NCBI RefSeq assembly: GCF_004664715.2
Contig: NC_051068.1
Span: forward strand, 11,834,298-11,898,297
Direction: 5' to 3'
Origin: Peromyscus leucopus
Taxonomy: Eukaryota; Chordata; Mammalia; Rodentia; Cricetidae
DNA length: 64,000 nucleotides
Shown here piece after piece: positions 20,463 to 32,041 of the stretch; positions within the stretch are counted from its first letter, which is position 1, and each line of letters opens with the position of its first letter. A program made the translations under genes and the position numbers. The notes beneath the pieces were generated by a model. It ran no database searches, was not told where the DNA came from, and saw only the letters and a program-made list of their open reading frames with translations.

Positions 20463-22527
20463 ATACTTTATCAGTAAGGAAGTGCTGAGCTATGTTACTT
20501 TACAAGGTGATGGTTCTCCGAAAGAAAGATGTAGAGATTAGTATTGTGGTAATAGTGAACAAGTGGCATTTCTAAAGGACAGATGTATCTCAGACAATGC
20601 TGTTGAAAATCCTACATCAGAAAGACAAACTAGTTTGGTAGACTTAGAAATTTGGGGTCAGAGAGCCCATGTTCAAATTCTCAGATGGTATCTAATGCCC
20701 ATTGTGTAATCTTTTCTGATGGCCTTATTTTCCTCACCTGTAGGTATCATTTAACATGCTTATTTTATAAGTTTTGATAAGGCATTGTTAATCACCATTT
20801 TGAATTCTCCCATCAGATAATTGTGGTCAGCTTTCCAAGCCCATCTTGTTTTTTGAAGTATAGGATTCTCTCTACACAGTAGAATGCACCGAAATTCAAC
20901 ATACCTCAAGGTGGAGATATGGCTACAAGGTATGTTGGAACTGTTAAATGTCTGTGCTTCTGGAAAGGGGGAGGCAGTCTTGCATATCAGTGAGACTGCA
21001 GCTGAAGACAAGCTGCCTTGAGATATGCTGCAAGGATCAATATCTGGTTTGGGTGCCCAGCCATGGCCAGCATTCAACCCCATACACAAACACACCTAGC
21101 TTTGAAATCTGACAGTATATGTATGGAGTATGAAGGCCCAACGGACTCAATTCTTCCAACCTGGTTATCAGAGATTTTGATCCCTAAAGGGAGGGAGAAA
21201 TTCAAAGGCCAGGCCCCAGCCAAATGGGCCGATGTTATGGCTACAGCAGGAACATGGCAACACAACAAAAAACGACTGGGACAGCTGGTCAGCTGGATGG
21301 CAGCCTCATGTGCCTGGTTAGAGTAGACTGTGGAACAACATGCTTGCCTATGTCCAAGGTTCCTACCAGACTCCTTTCACTGTGGCCCTGCAGCTAAGAT
21401 TAAAGCCAGTCTCCCTCCTGATACTGACCTCCTTGTCCTCCAATGACCCAAGAGCTGTGCAGAACTATGCATCACTGCTGAGATGTCAGCAGAGCTGGGC
21501 TTGAGGAGGCCATCAGCAGGCACAGGCATGTTTGCTGCTCAAACAGCATAGATGATGTCCACTGAATTTTACCAGAGAGCAATGGGGGAGCGGTTATGGT
21601 AAGGAGTGTAAGACTCCTAAGAGTTACACACAGGGCTGAGAAGAAGGAACGTGTCAGATAAGACTCTTCCATAGTTATCCTTTGGTCACTTTCTCCTCCA
21701 AAGGAAGGAAGGAGACAGTTGGATGGGTGTGACAGATAACGAAGCGTGAATGTCTGAGGTTAAGGGATTTCCCTGGGGGAGTGAGTGTGGCAGTGTGCTC
21801 ACAGGGACTGGGTCAAATGCCGCCATTCTCCCAGGTGATGCAGACGCTGGGCTCACTGCCTCCAGGGATAGAGTAGAACAACTTTTGAGAGAAAAACATT
21901 TCTTCTGAGTTTGCCGATCAAGTTCATTAACATTCCCAAAGTTCATTTAAAAACACAATTTCAAAGAGCTTCTTCTCTTTCAATTACTCAAGCTGACAGG
22001 CTCATTTTTGGTGTGTCATTTCTTTTGGATTAAGCCAGTCAAATTGCATTAGATTCTAAGTGCAGCCTCAGTGACGTCACTGAACAAGACTCGCATACTG
22101 GTTTGTATACCTGAGAAGCTGTTTTCTGGGAGACATGCACACTCAGAATCTATTTAACATCTTTAATTCCTCTTCTTCATCCTGGTTTTCTTTCTGTTGT
22201 GATTTTTCTCATCTTTCCTTGGCCCTCCTGGTTGCCTTTCCTAAGAACTTGACCTCCCCTGACTTGACAACTGAGAAGGCACTCCACACGGAACAGCATG
22301 CTAGCATTCTGAGACTGCTGGATCTCATGCGAAATCAAATAAGAGAACACCAGCCTTAAAAATACTTTGTAACAGATGCTAAGAGGCCATCAAATTCTAG
22401 ACACCAAAGTTTTAGGAACACTAGCCAGTTAGTACTGTAGAGGCCTAGACACCTTGGCAACGAGTTCAGAGATCAATGTTTTAATTATGTTTCCCATGTG
22501 CAAGATGAGGATAAAAGTAATGCCAAC
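20463..22527. other. mostly unique sequence, no gene seen
   Basis: A weak MIR-like patch lies at about 20630-20760 ('cccatgttcaaattct', 'ccttattttcctcacctgta'). Frames at 21018-21326 (+, 102 codons) and 20760-21095 (-, 111 codons) have no recognisable motif. Confidence 0.45.
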
Positions 22528-22903
22528 TGTCTTAGTTAGGGTTTCTATTGCTGTGAAGAGACACAATGACCACAGCGACTCTTACAAAGGAAAGCATTTA
22601 ATTGGGGCTGGTTTACAGTTCAGAGGTTTAGTCCATGTTATCATAGCAGGAAGCACGGCAGCGTGCAGGCAGACATAGTGCTGGAGAAGGAGCTCAGAGT
22701 TCTACATCTTGATCTGAAGGCAGCAGGAAGAGAGACACTGGGCCTGGCTTGAGCATTTGAAACCATAAAGCCTACCCACAATGACACACTTCCTCCAACA
22801 AGGTCATACTTCCTAATCCCTGTCAAGTAGTGCCACTCCCTAATGATCATGTATTGAAATATTTGAGCTTATGGTAGGGGCCATTCCTATTCAAACCACC
22901 ACA
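22528..22903 (-). mobile_element. MaLR-class LTR, nearly complete, minus orientation
   Basis: Starts 'tgtcttagttagggtttcta', contains 'ttgctgtgaagagacacaat', 'cattgttaattgggg'-type text ('catttaattggggctggttt'), 'aggcagacatagtgctggag', 'tgacacacttcctccaacaa' and ends 'tattcaaaccaccaca'. It is 376 bp with TG...CA ends. The best preserved of the MaLR-type LTRs here, so the youngest of that group. Confidence 0.82.
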
Positions 22904-23171
22904 CCCATCTAGCCAAAGTAGGAGCGAGGCATCCGTGAGATAATGCATGGCTCTGAAGGGTGATCCGCAGCACCCAATGCTTAGGAAGGTCACCTTCCCA
23001 GTGAAGTCCTAAGACTGCCCTGTTGACACTATTCCATTGTGACACTGTCCTCTCAATGCACTCACTCCATTTTTGTGATCATGAAAGTTTTTCTACTGTG
23101 TTCAGAAACCTCAGTGGGACATTGCCTGATCCAGCCTGGAGTGCAAAACTGAAACAAAATGATTCCTCTGG
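22904..23171. other. unique sequence
   Basis: No repeat recognised; short frames only. Confidence 0.4.
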
Positions 23172-23385
23172 GGCTGGAGAGCTGGCCCAGCTGTTAAGGG
23201 CACCGGTTCCTCTCCCACAGAACTGGAGCTCAGTTCTCAGCACCCATAACAGGCAGCTCACAACCACCTGCAACTTCAGCACCAGGGGACCCCACATCCA
23301 CCTCTAGCCTTCTCAGGTACCATGTTCACACAGACAGACACACATACATAAAAACAAAATAAAAAGTGATCTTTAAAAAAATGTT
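23172..23385 (+). mobile_element. B2/B3-type SINE
   Basis: Opens 'ggggctggagagctggccca', continues 'ctgttaagggcaccggttcc' and 'tcagttctcagcacccataa', and ends in an A-rich tail at about 23347-23383. The tRNA-like A and B box regions are mutated. Confidence 0.8.
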
Positions 23386-23489
23386 TCTGTGCTGCACTAA
23401 CTTTTTTCACGGTGCAGTAAGAATAATTTTCTACCAGGTTTCTATTGCTCTGTACTTTAGACATTTTTATGGAAGGAAATTTTGATTTA

Positions 23490-23678
23490 GGGTCTAAGGA
23501 GATGGTTCAATGGGTAAAGTACTTACCACCCAAGCAGGAGGACCTGAGTTCAAATCCTCAGCCCCCATGTAAAAGCCCTGTGTAGCAGCATACATTTGTA
23601 ATAGTGGTATTGGGAGGAGTCAAAAAAGGTGGATCCCTGAGGGTGGCTGGCCAGTGAGTCTAGCTAAATCAGAATATG

Positions 23679-23717
<39 letters not shown>
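23490..23717 (+). mobile_element. RSINE1/B4-like SINE ending in (AC)n
   Basis: 'gggtctaaggagatggttca', 'aggaggacctgagttcaaat', 'ctggccagtgagtctagcta' and 'aatcag' follow the RSINE1/B4 order. A pure (AC)18 stretch at 23682-23717 occupies the tail position. Confidence 0.72.
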
Positions 23718-23719
<2 letters not shown>

Positions 23720-25510
23720 TACAAAAAATGTTTAAAACTTGACTGAAAAAGTTTTAAAAAAGGAAAGAAAACGAAATGAGGCCCGAGCAATGTGCACAAT
23801 TAAACTTTGTGTGAGGGTACATGTCTTTAGAGGCCAAGGAGGAAATTCAAGAATGCAAGCTCTTTTCACTCACAGGATTCCTGAATGGTCAATGCTCACT
23901 GAAAGCTCCAGTTTGCCAGAATCACATGCAGATGCAGCTGCCCAGCTGCCTGGCTGCCCAGGTTCAGCCTGGGAACTCCAGAGAAAGATCAAGTTCCTGG
24001 GTCCCAATTAGTTTCCAGCTGAAAGAATTCCACTTTTGCCAACAACTCTCTTTTTCCAGCAGCTGTTTAAGACTTCCGGGGTGTGTGTCGCAGCAGGTCA
24101 GTGCTAATTGGAGCAGGTGCTGGCTTCTTTGGACACTGAAGTGGTGTGGAAGGTGTTGTGTTGACCGCTGTCCCCTCCTGGTCTCACCCCAGAAATCTCA
24201 CCCATGACCATCAGTTCTTACCTTCTCTTTCTCTCTAAGATGGCTTACAAAAATTTTCTCATTAATTGTATTATACGGTGTTGTAAAACACTTGGGGAGA
24301 AAGTTCATATTAAAGCTTGCCCCAAACGCAAAGAATGTAAAGCATTGTTGTTGGCAGAGAAGGTGCAATTACATTGGCAATGAATTCAGCAAGACAGCGT
24401 GGGCTCTCAGTGGTCCAGGGAGACGGTATCAGCTTAAGCTTTATGCAATTTTAATTAAACAAATATATAGGTTCAAGGAATTTATAGCAGATACTAGACA
24501 TACAGGCTCCCAATTGAACTCTGCTGAGTTTTATTCTTGACACACGGAAAGAGAAATCCTTCACAGATGGCCTCTATGTTTTACATCATATGAGAAAAAT
24601 AAATCAAATACAGTCCTGGGACATAGCTGACTATTCATATATTTATGTGATTAATTTATTTATATAGTCAAGAAGGTTCAAATATAAACCTGTTTCTAAA
24701 TACCTTGAAGTATCCAGAACTTAAGTTTAATTTAAAGTCCTAATGAGCACAGTTCAGTAATGCATTTTATAATTGGGCTGGTTGTTGGCACCATTATGGC
24801 TAGATTGGGTCAGTAAGTGGGCATCAGCTACATTATAAGCAAGAAAACTAAACCCTAACCAAGTCTGTGTGTCTACCTGAGATCTTCAAATGGTCTCATT
24901 TTAATAATCAGATGTTATGAAGACAGCCTCATCTGCATGATACTGAAAACCCAGCTTTGCTGATTGTGAGGATGCTGCTGTGTGCAATTAATCTTTCAAA
25001 ACTGGAGGATACAGCCACATGTCTGCTTCCAAAAGGGAGTTTGTAAGGAAATCGTCCTGTTTACTGTCTAAACCGTTCACTTAACAATTTGTACTACAAA
25101 GATAACTTCACTGGAGCAGCAATGACTTGGCTCAGGAAAAGGTGAGTGACACATCAGTGCAGTGGAAGATGCCTAGGTGACTAGTGCCTTAGATTTCAGG
25201 GACATGACAGTCGAGTAAAACACAGTGACCCTCTGTGTGAAACACCAGAGGATATGCTGGAAGCAGATGACATTATAAATGATGTCATGTAACAGTGAAT
25301 GGCACAGTTGTGTAGGGCATGCCTACCTGTGTGAGAACAGTCTAAGACTAAGAGCTGAAAGACTCAACCTGGGCAACTCACCCAGGATCTCTGGACTTCT
25401 GAGTCCTCAGTCACTGACTGCAACCAATAATAGTTCTTCACAGATGGTTGCATCTCTGAGATAGTGCGTATTAAGCAGTCCAGCTGACTCTGAAGTTCAA
25501 GGACATGAGC
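23718..25510. other. unique sequence, no gene seen
   Basis: About 1.8 kb with no recognised repeat. A 128-codon frame at 23821-24207 (+) is Cys/Ser-rich without a signal peptide, domain or splice support. AT-rich between about 24540 and 24780. Confidence 0.5.
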
Positions 25511-25518
25511 CTCTAAGG

Positions 25519-25721
25519 CAGTGGTTCTCAACCTGTGGGACACAACCCCTTTGGGGGTTGCATATCAGATATTCTGTGTATCAGATATTTATGTTATGAT
25601 TCATAACAGTAGCAAAATTACAGTTATGAAGTAGTAACAAAATGATTTTATGTTTAGGGGTCACCACAACATGAGGAACTGTATTAGAAGGTCACAGCAT
25701 TAGAAAGGTTGAGAACCACTG
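25519..25721. mobile_element. hAT-type MITE (URR1-like) with perfect 16-bp terminal inverted repeats
   Basis: The ends cagtggttctcaacct (25519-25534) and aggttgagaaccactg (25706-25721) are exact reverse complements. The 203-bp body has no coding capacity and reads like URR1, a rodent nonautonomous hAT-Charlie element ('ggggtcaccacaacatgagg'). Flanking 8-mers ctctaagg and ccctaatt agree at 5 of 8 positions around a central CTA, as expected for an aged hAT duplication. Confidence 0.9.
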
Positions 25722-25729
25722 CCCTAATT

Positions 25730-26020
25730 GGAATTCAAGGGCCACTGGATATATCATTCAGTAGTTACTGACCTAATTTTGAGGCAAATCTTTAACATTA
25801 TTAGCAATCTCCCAGGAAAGTTTGATTCATGCTAAATAAATGACTATGTAAAATCATTTTCCTTATAAGATATAAAAAAATTCAAGTATAAAATGGTCAC
25901 ATTACTATATTCACTAACTTCAACTTTATGATCTATTTTTACAAGTTTAAATACAAACAATGGGATGACATGAAATTAATTGCTAGTATAAGTTCCTTTT
26001 GGATTATCACTGTAGTGGAC

Positions 26021-26021
<1 letters not shown>
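25730..26021. other. unique AT-rich sequence
   Basis: No repeat or frame recognised. Confidence 0.4.

Positions 26022-26066
<45 letters not shown>
26022..26066. repeat. (TG)n microsatellite, about 45 bp
   Basis: Uninterrupted TG dinucleotides. Confidence 0.97.
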
Positions 26067-26070
<4 letters not shown>

Positions 26071-26332
26071 CTGCCCCTGGTACAATATTTGCTCTCAGAA
26101 ATATTTTAATTACTTTGTAAATTCTTTGCAGTTCAATGTCACTTTCTGTTAGAAAATTAATTTTTGGTTAAAGATTTAAGTTCAAATGTTGGAGTCTCCT
26201 CTGAGATTCAAATTCATTAGATAACTTTGTGCTAAAGTCATACACCATTGTTTACACAAAATTGAAGTTAGGTTTCTAAGAAAAAAAATAATAGAGGCAT
26301 ATGACAGAAGACAGATACTGGCTGGTCATTCA

Positions 26333-26480
26333 TTTTTTTTTTTTTCCTTTGAGGTAAGTTCTCACTGGCTGGCCATGTAGAAAAGGTTGATCTCTCACTT
26401 GTAGGAATCCCTCTGCCTCTGATTCCTGAGGGCTGGAGTTACAGGAAGTTATCACCATTCTGGGGTGGCTGCTATAAAAA
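26333..26480 (-). mobile_element. old B1 SINE
   Basis: T-run, then 'cctttgaggtaagttctcac', 'ggaatccctctgcctctgat', 'gagggctggagttacaggaa' and 'ttatcaccattctgggg'. A reversed, strongly mutated B1. Confidence 0.6.
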
Positions 26481-28020
26481 AGGATCTTAGTCTTTGTGCT
26501 CCTGCTGACACAAATGCCAAACCATGAGAGATGGAGGCACTTCATACACTGATGTGGAGCCTACTGATGGGAACTCCCTTTAACTTAGGACAGAGTTAGT
26601 TGCATATTGGGCCAGTTTCTTCTGTTTTAGAAGTGAAAAGACTCTTAAGGTTACCCTGAGTGTTTGCATCATTTCTCCTCAATTGCTTATACGGAAATTT
26701 CAGGCTCAATCTATGCAATAAAACTGGAATTCTGTTGTAATTACTATATTGAAATGCAAATTTAGTGCCATAAATCACAATGAAAAAACACAAATGTGGG
26801 CTCTGAATGAAGCTGTTTCTTCAATCCATTCATAAATCAATCCAATTCATCATCAGATCCTGAATCATATCACCAGCTTCCAGTGTGGCTTTATTATTGA
26901 AAATAAACTTCCATAAAGCACGGACAGCATGAACAAATTTTAAAACAACTTTGGCACCATGGCTACATCACTGTAATTGCCCTTCCTGCCAGACTGGCCT
27001 ATCTGTGTGGCCACCCCCTCATTCATTACACCTACCACCTGTCCAGAAGGCTCCTGTGAATGCATCCGAAGCAGTTCAGAACAATAAAGCCAGCTGTATG
27101 TCTAGACACATCAGTTGACCCACTACACTATGTGATAGTGCAGGACAGTTTCCCTCCTCAGGGTCTTACTCTGAGTCCTGAGGTTCATTAAATATGTGCT
27201 GACCACAGGCTGCAGGGCTCATGGAGCAGGGAGAGAAAGTGTTTTGGCAACTGGTTTTTTGGTATCCTCAGACTTCGTAAAATTCCACTGAGAAGCATTA
27301 TCAAGAACATTGGAACAATTACCTTGAGAAAATAAAAGGATGTAATAGCCTCTGAATTCAAAAGGCTTTAAAGTGCACGGGGATAGGATAGCCAGACAAT
27401 CTGGACACATATCCAGTGCCTGGACATAGCTGAAAATCCCAATCTCATAGTTTTACAGCCCTTCATTGCTGCTAGGTAATTGCTAGCTCACAACAGGCTG
27501 GTGTGAACCCTGTTTAGCATATCTCACCAGAGATGGAAGTCAGTACTGTGGCTAGCCTGCTGCTTGAGCTCTTGGCCATTACTCATTTTGCTGTGGTACA
27601 CCAAGATCACGACGTCACACAGGGATATGAAATCTTACCAAAACACTGAGCTCTCTGCAGGGAAAGGAGCTGAATATATATACAAAACAAAAAATAAATC
27701 TAAGGAGGTGGGTTCAAACCAAGTCATAGGTTACTAGGACTATAAACCTGAGCTATGATCTTGAAGCATCCTCATCTATAAAATAGGATCATCATGTGCT
27801 ACTGAGAAAAAATAACAATAAGTAGAAGTGGCTGATATGGTGCCCAGCCTCTGGACTACCTGAGAGCTTCTCCTGCGGTTTGAAATCATACATTCTCTGG
27901 TCAGAGATATGTGGGCAAAGCATTGGATATTTACAACAACCTAGGTGATTCAAAGAATGTTCTGGAACACAAAAGCCCTTTGCAGATGCCACATGTTTTA
28001 TTGCTTTTCTTTAGTTTTCT
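26481..28020. other. mostly unique sequence, no gene seen
   Basis: A weak MIR-like patch is at about 27735-27805 ('tcctcatctataaaatagga'). No frame above 70 codons and no splice-site pair that stands out. Confidence 0.45.
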
Positions 28021-28023
28021 CTC

Positions 28024-28101
28024 AGGTGCTGGAGATGGCCCCCTGGCCTGGTGCATGCTGGGTAACTAACTACTCCCTCACTGAGCTGCGGCCCCAGCCT
28101 C
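28024..28101 (-). mobile_element. ID-like SINE fragment
   Basis: 'ggtgctggagatggccccct', 'ggtgcatgctgggtaactaa', 'tgagctgcggccccagcc' is the reversed tRNA-Ala-like head of ID/B4. Confidence 0.65.
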
Positions 28102-28339
28102 TTTTCATTTCAAATCTTCCAATGCCTGTTGTAGCTAAGAAAACCAGGATCATTTAGAAATGATACTATCAAATGCTTCTTTGCATTGCTATCTAAAGCT
28201 AGATTTTAAGTCATCAGTTTAGCCATTTTACTACTAAAAAGTCCTCATAGTTAATAATATTTATATCTATGTGTATAAGGAAAGTTTGCCAACTAGTGAC
28301 CCAAATCACCTTGTTCAAGTTCATTTCCCATTCTATTGT

Positions 28340-28460
28340 TAACTGAATGTTCCTGGATGTATTATCCAGCCTTGCTGGGTCTCAGCTGCCCCATCTGTGG
28401 AGCATGACACCAACTACCAACTGTGTCTGTTGTTTATGAGGACTAACAAAAATTCAACTT
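28340..28460 (+). mobile_element. MIR SINE fragment
   Basis: 'gctgggtctcagctgcccca', 'tctgtggagcatgacaccaa' and 'gtttatgaggactaac' follow the MIR 3' half. Confidence 0.6.
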
Positions 28461-28485
28461 GTCCATCATGTTTAAACCATTTCAG

Positions 28486-28699
28486 CAGCCTGGAAAGATG
28501 ACCTGGCAGTTAAGAGCACTTGCTGCTCTTCCAGGAGACCCAAGTTCAGTTCTTAGTACTCATATCAGGCAGGTTTATAACAGGCTGTAACTCCAGCTCC
28601 TGGGAATCTGATGCCCCCTACTGGCTGCTACAGGCCACAAGTGGCAGACACACATAGGCACATACATACACATCAATAAGCATAAAATAAACATTAAAA
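28486..28699 (+). mobile_element. B2/B3-type SINE with target-site duplication
   Basis: 'cagcctggaaagatgacctg', 'gcagttaagagcacttgctg', 'ctcttccaggagacccaagt' is a tRNA-derived B2 head; the tail includes 'aaaataaacattaaaa'. Direct repeats aaccatttcag (28475-28485) and aacaatttcag (28700-28710) match at 10 of 11 positions. Confidence 0.88.
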
Positions 28700-28711
28700 A
28701 ACAATTTCAGG

Positions 28712-29421
28712 TACTCAATAAACATTCAGCCCTTCTGCATTTACCATTATAACTAGTTTTCTAACATATTAAATAGTCATTCTGCTAAGTTGTGCAAAAG
28801 AACTTTGATATGGTCACATAACTGAAAGTATCAAATAAATTGTAAAAAAATATTGTGCTGTACAAAGACAGCAAATAGAATTTCATAGGAGAGAAACAGA
28901 ATGTGTGTACTAGTTATTCATTCAGTCTCCCTGTGAATGTTTTTACCAGGAAGCCTCAGTGCGGTTCTGAGCCCACTAACTCAGGATAAGAAGGCAGTTA
29001 GGAAAAAGTTAGATTGGCATAGCAGTCATATTGCTTACAGATAGCAATAAGGCCTGGAATTATTTCCCTAATAAAATACATAATGAGATATTGATTGTAA
29101 GACTAAAGCACTAGCTACAATTTAAACAGTTGCAAGCAATTGTATCAGCTCACAGTGTTATCTAAATATTAGCAAACATAGAAATGCTTGAAAAGCATTC
29201 CAGTACCTAATGTGAAACATTTCAGTTAGGGCAGACAAAGTGAACTTTCTCTTTGCTACTGTTTTAAAGCAAATTTAATCTGGATCTAAAGTATACATGT
29301 TTGAGAAAAATAAGATAACCAAGTTGATAGTAGGATATATTTTTTATTTTCAAAAAGTTAGTATCTATTTAAAAATGAAAACACTATCACTGTATAACTT
29401 TGCATATGGTATATTATAGGA
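28712..29421. other. unique AT-rich sequence, no gene seen
   Basis: No repeat recognised between the B2 and the solo LTR. Confidence 0.45.
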
Positions 29422-29427
29422 GATATC

Positions 29428-29807
29428 TGATGGGGCTGCTGTGAATAGTGTTGCTCTGATTGGTTGATAAATAAAATGCTGATTGGCCAGTAGCCAGGCA
29501 GGAAGTATAGGCAGGACAATCAGACAAGGAGAATTCTGGGAAGAGGAAGGCTGAGTCAGGAGTCACCAGCCAGACACAGAGGAAGCAAGATGACAAGGCA
29601 GAACTGAGAAAAGGTAAGCCACGTGGCTAAACATAGATAAGAATTATGGGTTAATTGAAATGTAAGAGTTAGTCAGTAATAAGCCTCAGCAAATGGCCGA
29701 GCAGTTATAATTAATATAAGCCTCTGTGTGTTTACTTGGGGGATGTATGTGGGAGAGATTTGTCCCAACCACCAGCCAGCTGGGGTACAGGAAAACTTCC
29801 AATTACA
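29428..29807 (+). mobile_element. solo ERVK-type LTR with perfect 6-bp duplication
   Basis: The LTR begins TG and ends CA and is 380 bp. It is flanked by gatatc on both sides (29422-29427 and 29808-29813); a 6-bp duplication is the ERVK/class II hallmark. AATAAA lies at 29469-29474. No gag, pol or second LTR adjoins it, so it is a solo LTR left by LTR-LTR recombination. Copies of the family are at 6985-7185 (+) and 47238-47601 (-). Family name not assigned. Confidence 0.88.
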
Positions 29808-29813
29808 GATATC

Positions 29814-30355
29814 ATATCTATGTGACACTATATGTTATGTAGAATACATTTCAGTGTGTTTGAACATGCATACATTATATTTCAGTATATAATGTAGAAT
29901 TTATACAGAGTTTAGAGTATCTCATATGTATGTTCACATACCAAAAAACTCTAATAGAAGGTAAAAAAGAATAAGCATTTTATTTATTCATTTTAGATAT
30001 ACTTCTTAAAATAAAAGATTTTTTGAAATTATTAATGGTAGAAAATTAAGAATGATTAGGGAATATGAACCCAAATTTTAAAAAAGTACACAAGTGGTAA
30101 ATCAATCAATGAAGAATATAAGTGATTGATGATAAGCAAATAAAAAACACTTTCTCCTGGTTGTATTAAGCCACTTGACATCTGTGCACTTCCTTACACA
30201 CTAGCAAGAGCTTCTCCTAAATGCTGCTACTGGTGAGGGTGGACAGACCAGTCAGTGTGGATACTGTGCTTTCTGGGACCGGGGTGTCACTGTTCAGAGC
30301 ATCTCCTAAACTAGCGGTAATATGGGAAGAATTTGAAAATGATTTGCTAATAAAA
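29814..30355. other. AT-rich sequence with MIR-like end
   Basis: Very AT-rich to about 30170, then ordinary composition. The last part ('gatttgctaataaaagaacc') continues across the L1 insertion at 32029 and reads there like a reversed MIR. Confidence 0.4.
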
Positions 30356-30368
30356 GAACCAGGGTCTG

Positions 30369-31502
30369 GACCAATGGAATCGAATTGAAGACCCTGACAT
30401 TAATCCATGCACATATGAACACCTGGTTTTTGACAAAGGAGCCAAAACTACACAATGGAAAAAAGAAAGTATCTTCAACAAATGGTGCTGGCATAACTGG
30501 ATGTCAATATGTAAAAGATTACAAATAGATCCATATCTGTCACCAGGCACAAAACTCAAGTCCAAGTGGATCAAAGACCTGAACATAAATCCAGTTACAC
30601 TAAACTTAATAGAAAAGAAAGTAGGAAGCACTCTTGAACGCATTGGCACCGGAGACCATTTCCTAAATAAAACACCAACAGCACAGACCCTGAGCACAAC
30701 AATTAATAAATGGAACTTCTCAAAATTGAGAGGCTTTTGCAGGGCAAAAGACACAGTCAATAAGAAAAAAAAAGACAGCCAACAGAATGGGAAAAGATCT
30801 TCACCAACCCCACATCTGACAGAGGGTTGATCTCCACAGTATATAAAGAACTCAAGAAACTAGACATCAAAATACTGAACAGTCCAATTAAAAAATGGGC
30901 TAAAGAGCTAAACAGAGAATTCACAAAACAAGAATCACAAATGGCTGAAAGACATTTAAAGAAATGCTCAACATCCTTAATCATCAGAGAAATGCAAATC
31001 AAAATGACTCTGATATACCACCTTACACCTGTCAGAATGGCTACGATCAAAAACACCAATGACAGTCGATGTTGGAGAGGATGTGGAGCAAAGGGAACAC
31101 TCCTCCACTGTTGGTGGGAATGTAAACCTGTACAACCACTGTGGAAATCAGTATGGCAGTTTCTCAGAAAATTAGGGATCGAACTACCTCAAGACCAAGC
31201 CATTCCACTCTTGGGCATATACCCAAGGAATGCTGATTCATACCATAAAGATACATGCTCAGCTATGTTCATAGCTATGTTCATAGCCAGAACCTGGAAA
31301 CAACCTAGATGCCCATCAACAGAAGAATGGATGAAAAAAAATGTGGTACATATACATAATGGAGTACTACTCAGCAGAGAAAAACAATGAAAGCATGAAA
31401 CTTGCAGGCAAATGGATAGAACTAGAAAAAATCATCCTGAGTGAGGTAACCCAAACCCAGAAAGACAGTCATGGTATGTACTCACTCATAAGTGGATTCT
31501 AG
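30369..31502 (+). pseudogene. LINE-1 ORF2 C-terminal remnant, frameshifted
   Basis: The first frame runs from the L1 start and gives DQWNRIEDPD and, further on, KWIKDLNINPVTLNLIEKK. It belongs to the region after the reverse transcriptase domain. It shifts at a run of nine A (30765-30773), continues in another frame through CWRGCG...LLHCWWEC and IPLLGIYP (the cysteine-containing C-terminal part), and shifts again at a run of eight A (31334-31341). The last frame ends SLISGF and stops with TAG at 31500-31502. A small in-frame duplication affects the MFIA segment near 31262-31287. Endonuclease and reverse transcriptase domains are absent, so no activity is expected. Confidence 0.95.
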
Positions 31503-32028
31503 ATATAAAATAAAGAACAATCAGACCACAACCCATAGAACCATGGAGGCTATATATATAGCATGGAGGTCCCTAGGACGACTGTGGCTTATAATAAATT
31601 TCGGTTTTACTCAATTATTGAAAAAAAAATAGCCAAATGAATGGAAACACATGAACTATGAACCAAAGGTGAGGGGTCCCCAGCTGGATCAGGCCCTCTG
31701 AATAGGTGAGACAGTTGATTGGCTTGATCAGTTTGGGAGGAAACTAGGCAGTGGGACCAAGTCCTGTGCTCATAGCATGAGTTGGCTGTTTGAAACCTGG
31801 GGCTTATGCAGGGACACCTGGCTCAGTCTGGGAGGAAGGGACTGGACCTGCCTGGACTGAGTCTACCAGGTTGATCGCAATTCTTGGGGGAGGATTTGCC
31901 CTGGAGGAGGTGGGAATGGGGGTTGGGCTGGGGGGAAGGGGAGGGGGTGGGAGTGGGGAGAAATGGGGAACCCGTGGCTGATATGTAGAACTGAATGGTA
32001 TTGTAAAATAAAATAAAATAAAATAAAG
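30369..32028 (+). mobile_element. 5'-truncated LINE-1 with perfect 13-bp target-site duplication
   Basis: A 1,660-bp 3' piece of a rodent L1: the ORF2 C-terminal part to 31502, then a 3' UTR with a G-rich polypurine tract (about 31895-31975), then an AAAAT-type tail (about 32004-32027). The 13-mer gaaccagggtctg occurs on both sides (30356-30368 and 32029-32041). Truncated 5' end, A-rich tail and duplication together are the standard product of target-primed reverse transcription. It is a dead copy. Confidence 0.97.
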
Positions 32029-32041
32029 GAACCAGGGTCTG

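Noticed and set aside
21018..21326. 102-codon plus-strand frame
   Set aside because: No recognisable motif or splice-site support, and an overlapping antisense frame of similar length.
23821..24207. 128-codon plus-strand frame rich in Cys and Ser
   Set aside because: No signal peptide or regular cysteine spacing; unique DNA with no promoter or splice support.
24848..24862. Telomere-like 'aaaccctaacc' text
   Set aside because: Less than two hexamer units; chance.
30347..31059. Minus-strand frames of 100-137 codons
   Set aside because: Antisense shadows of the L1 ORF2 remnant.
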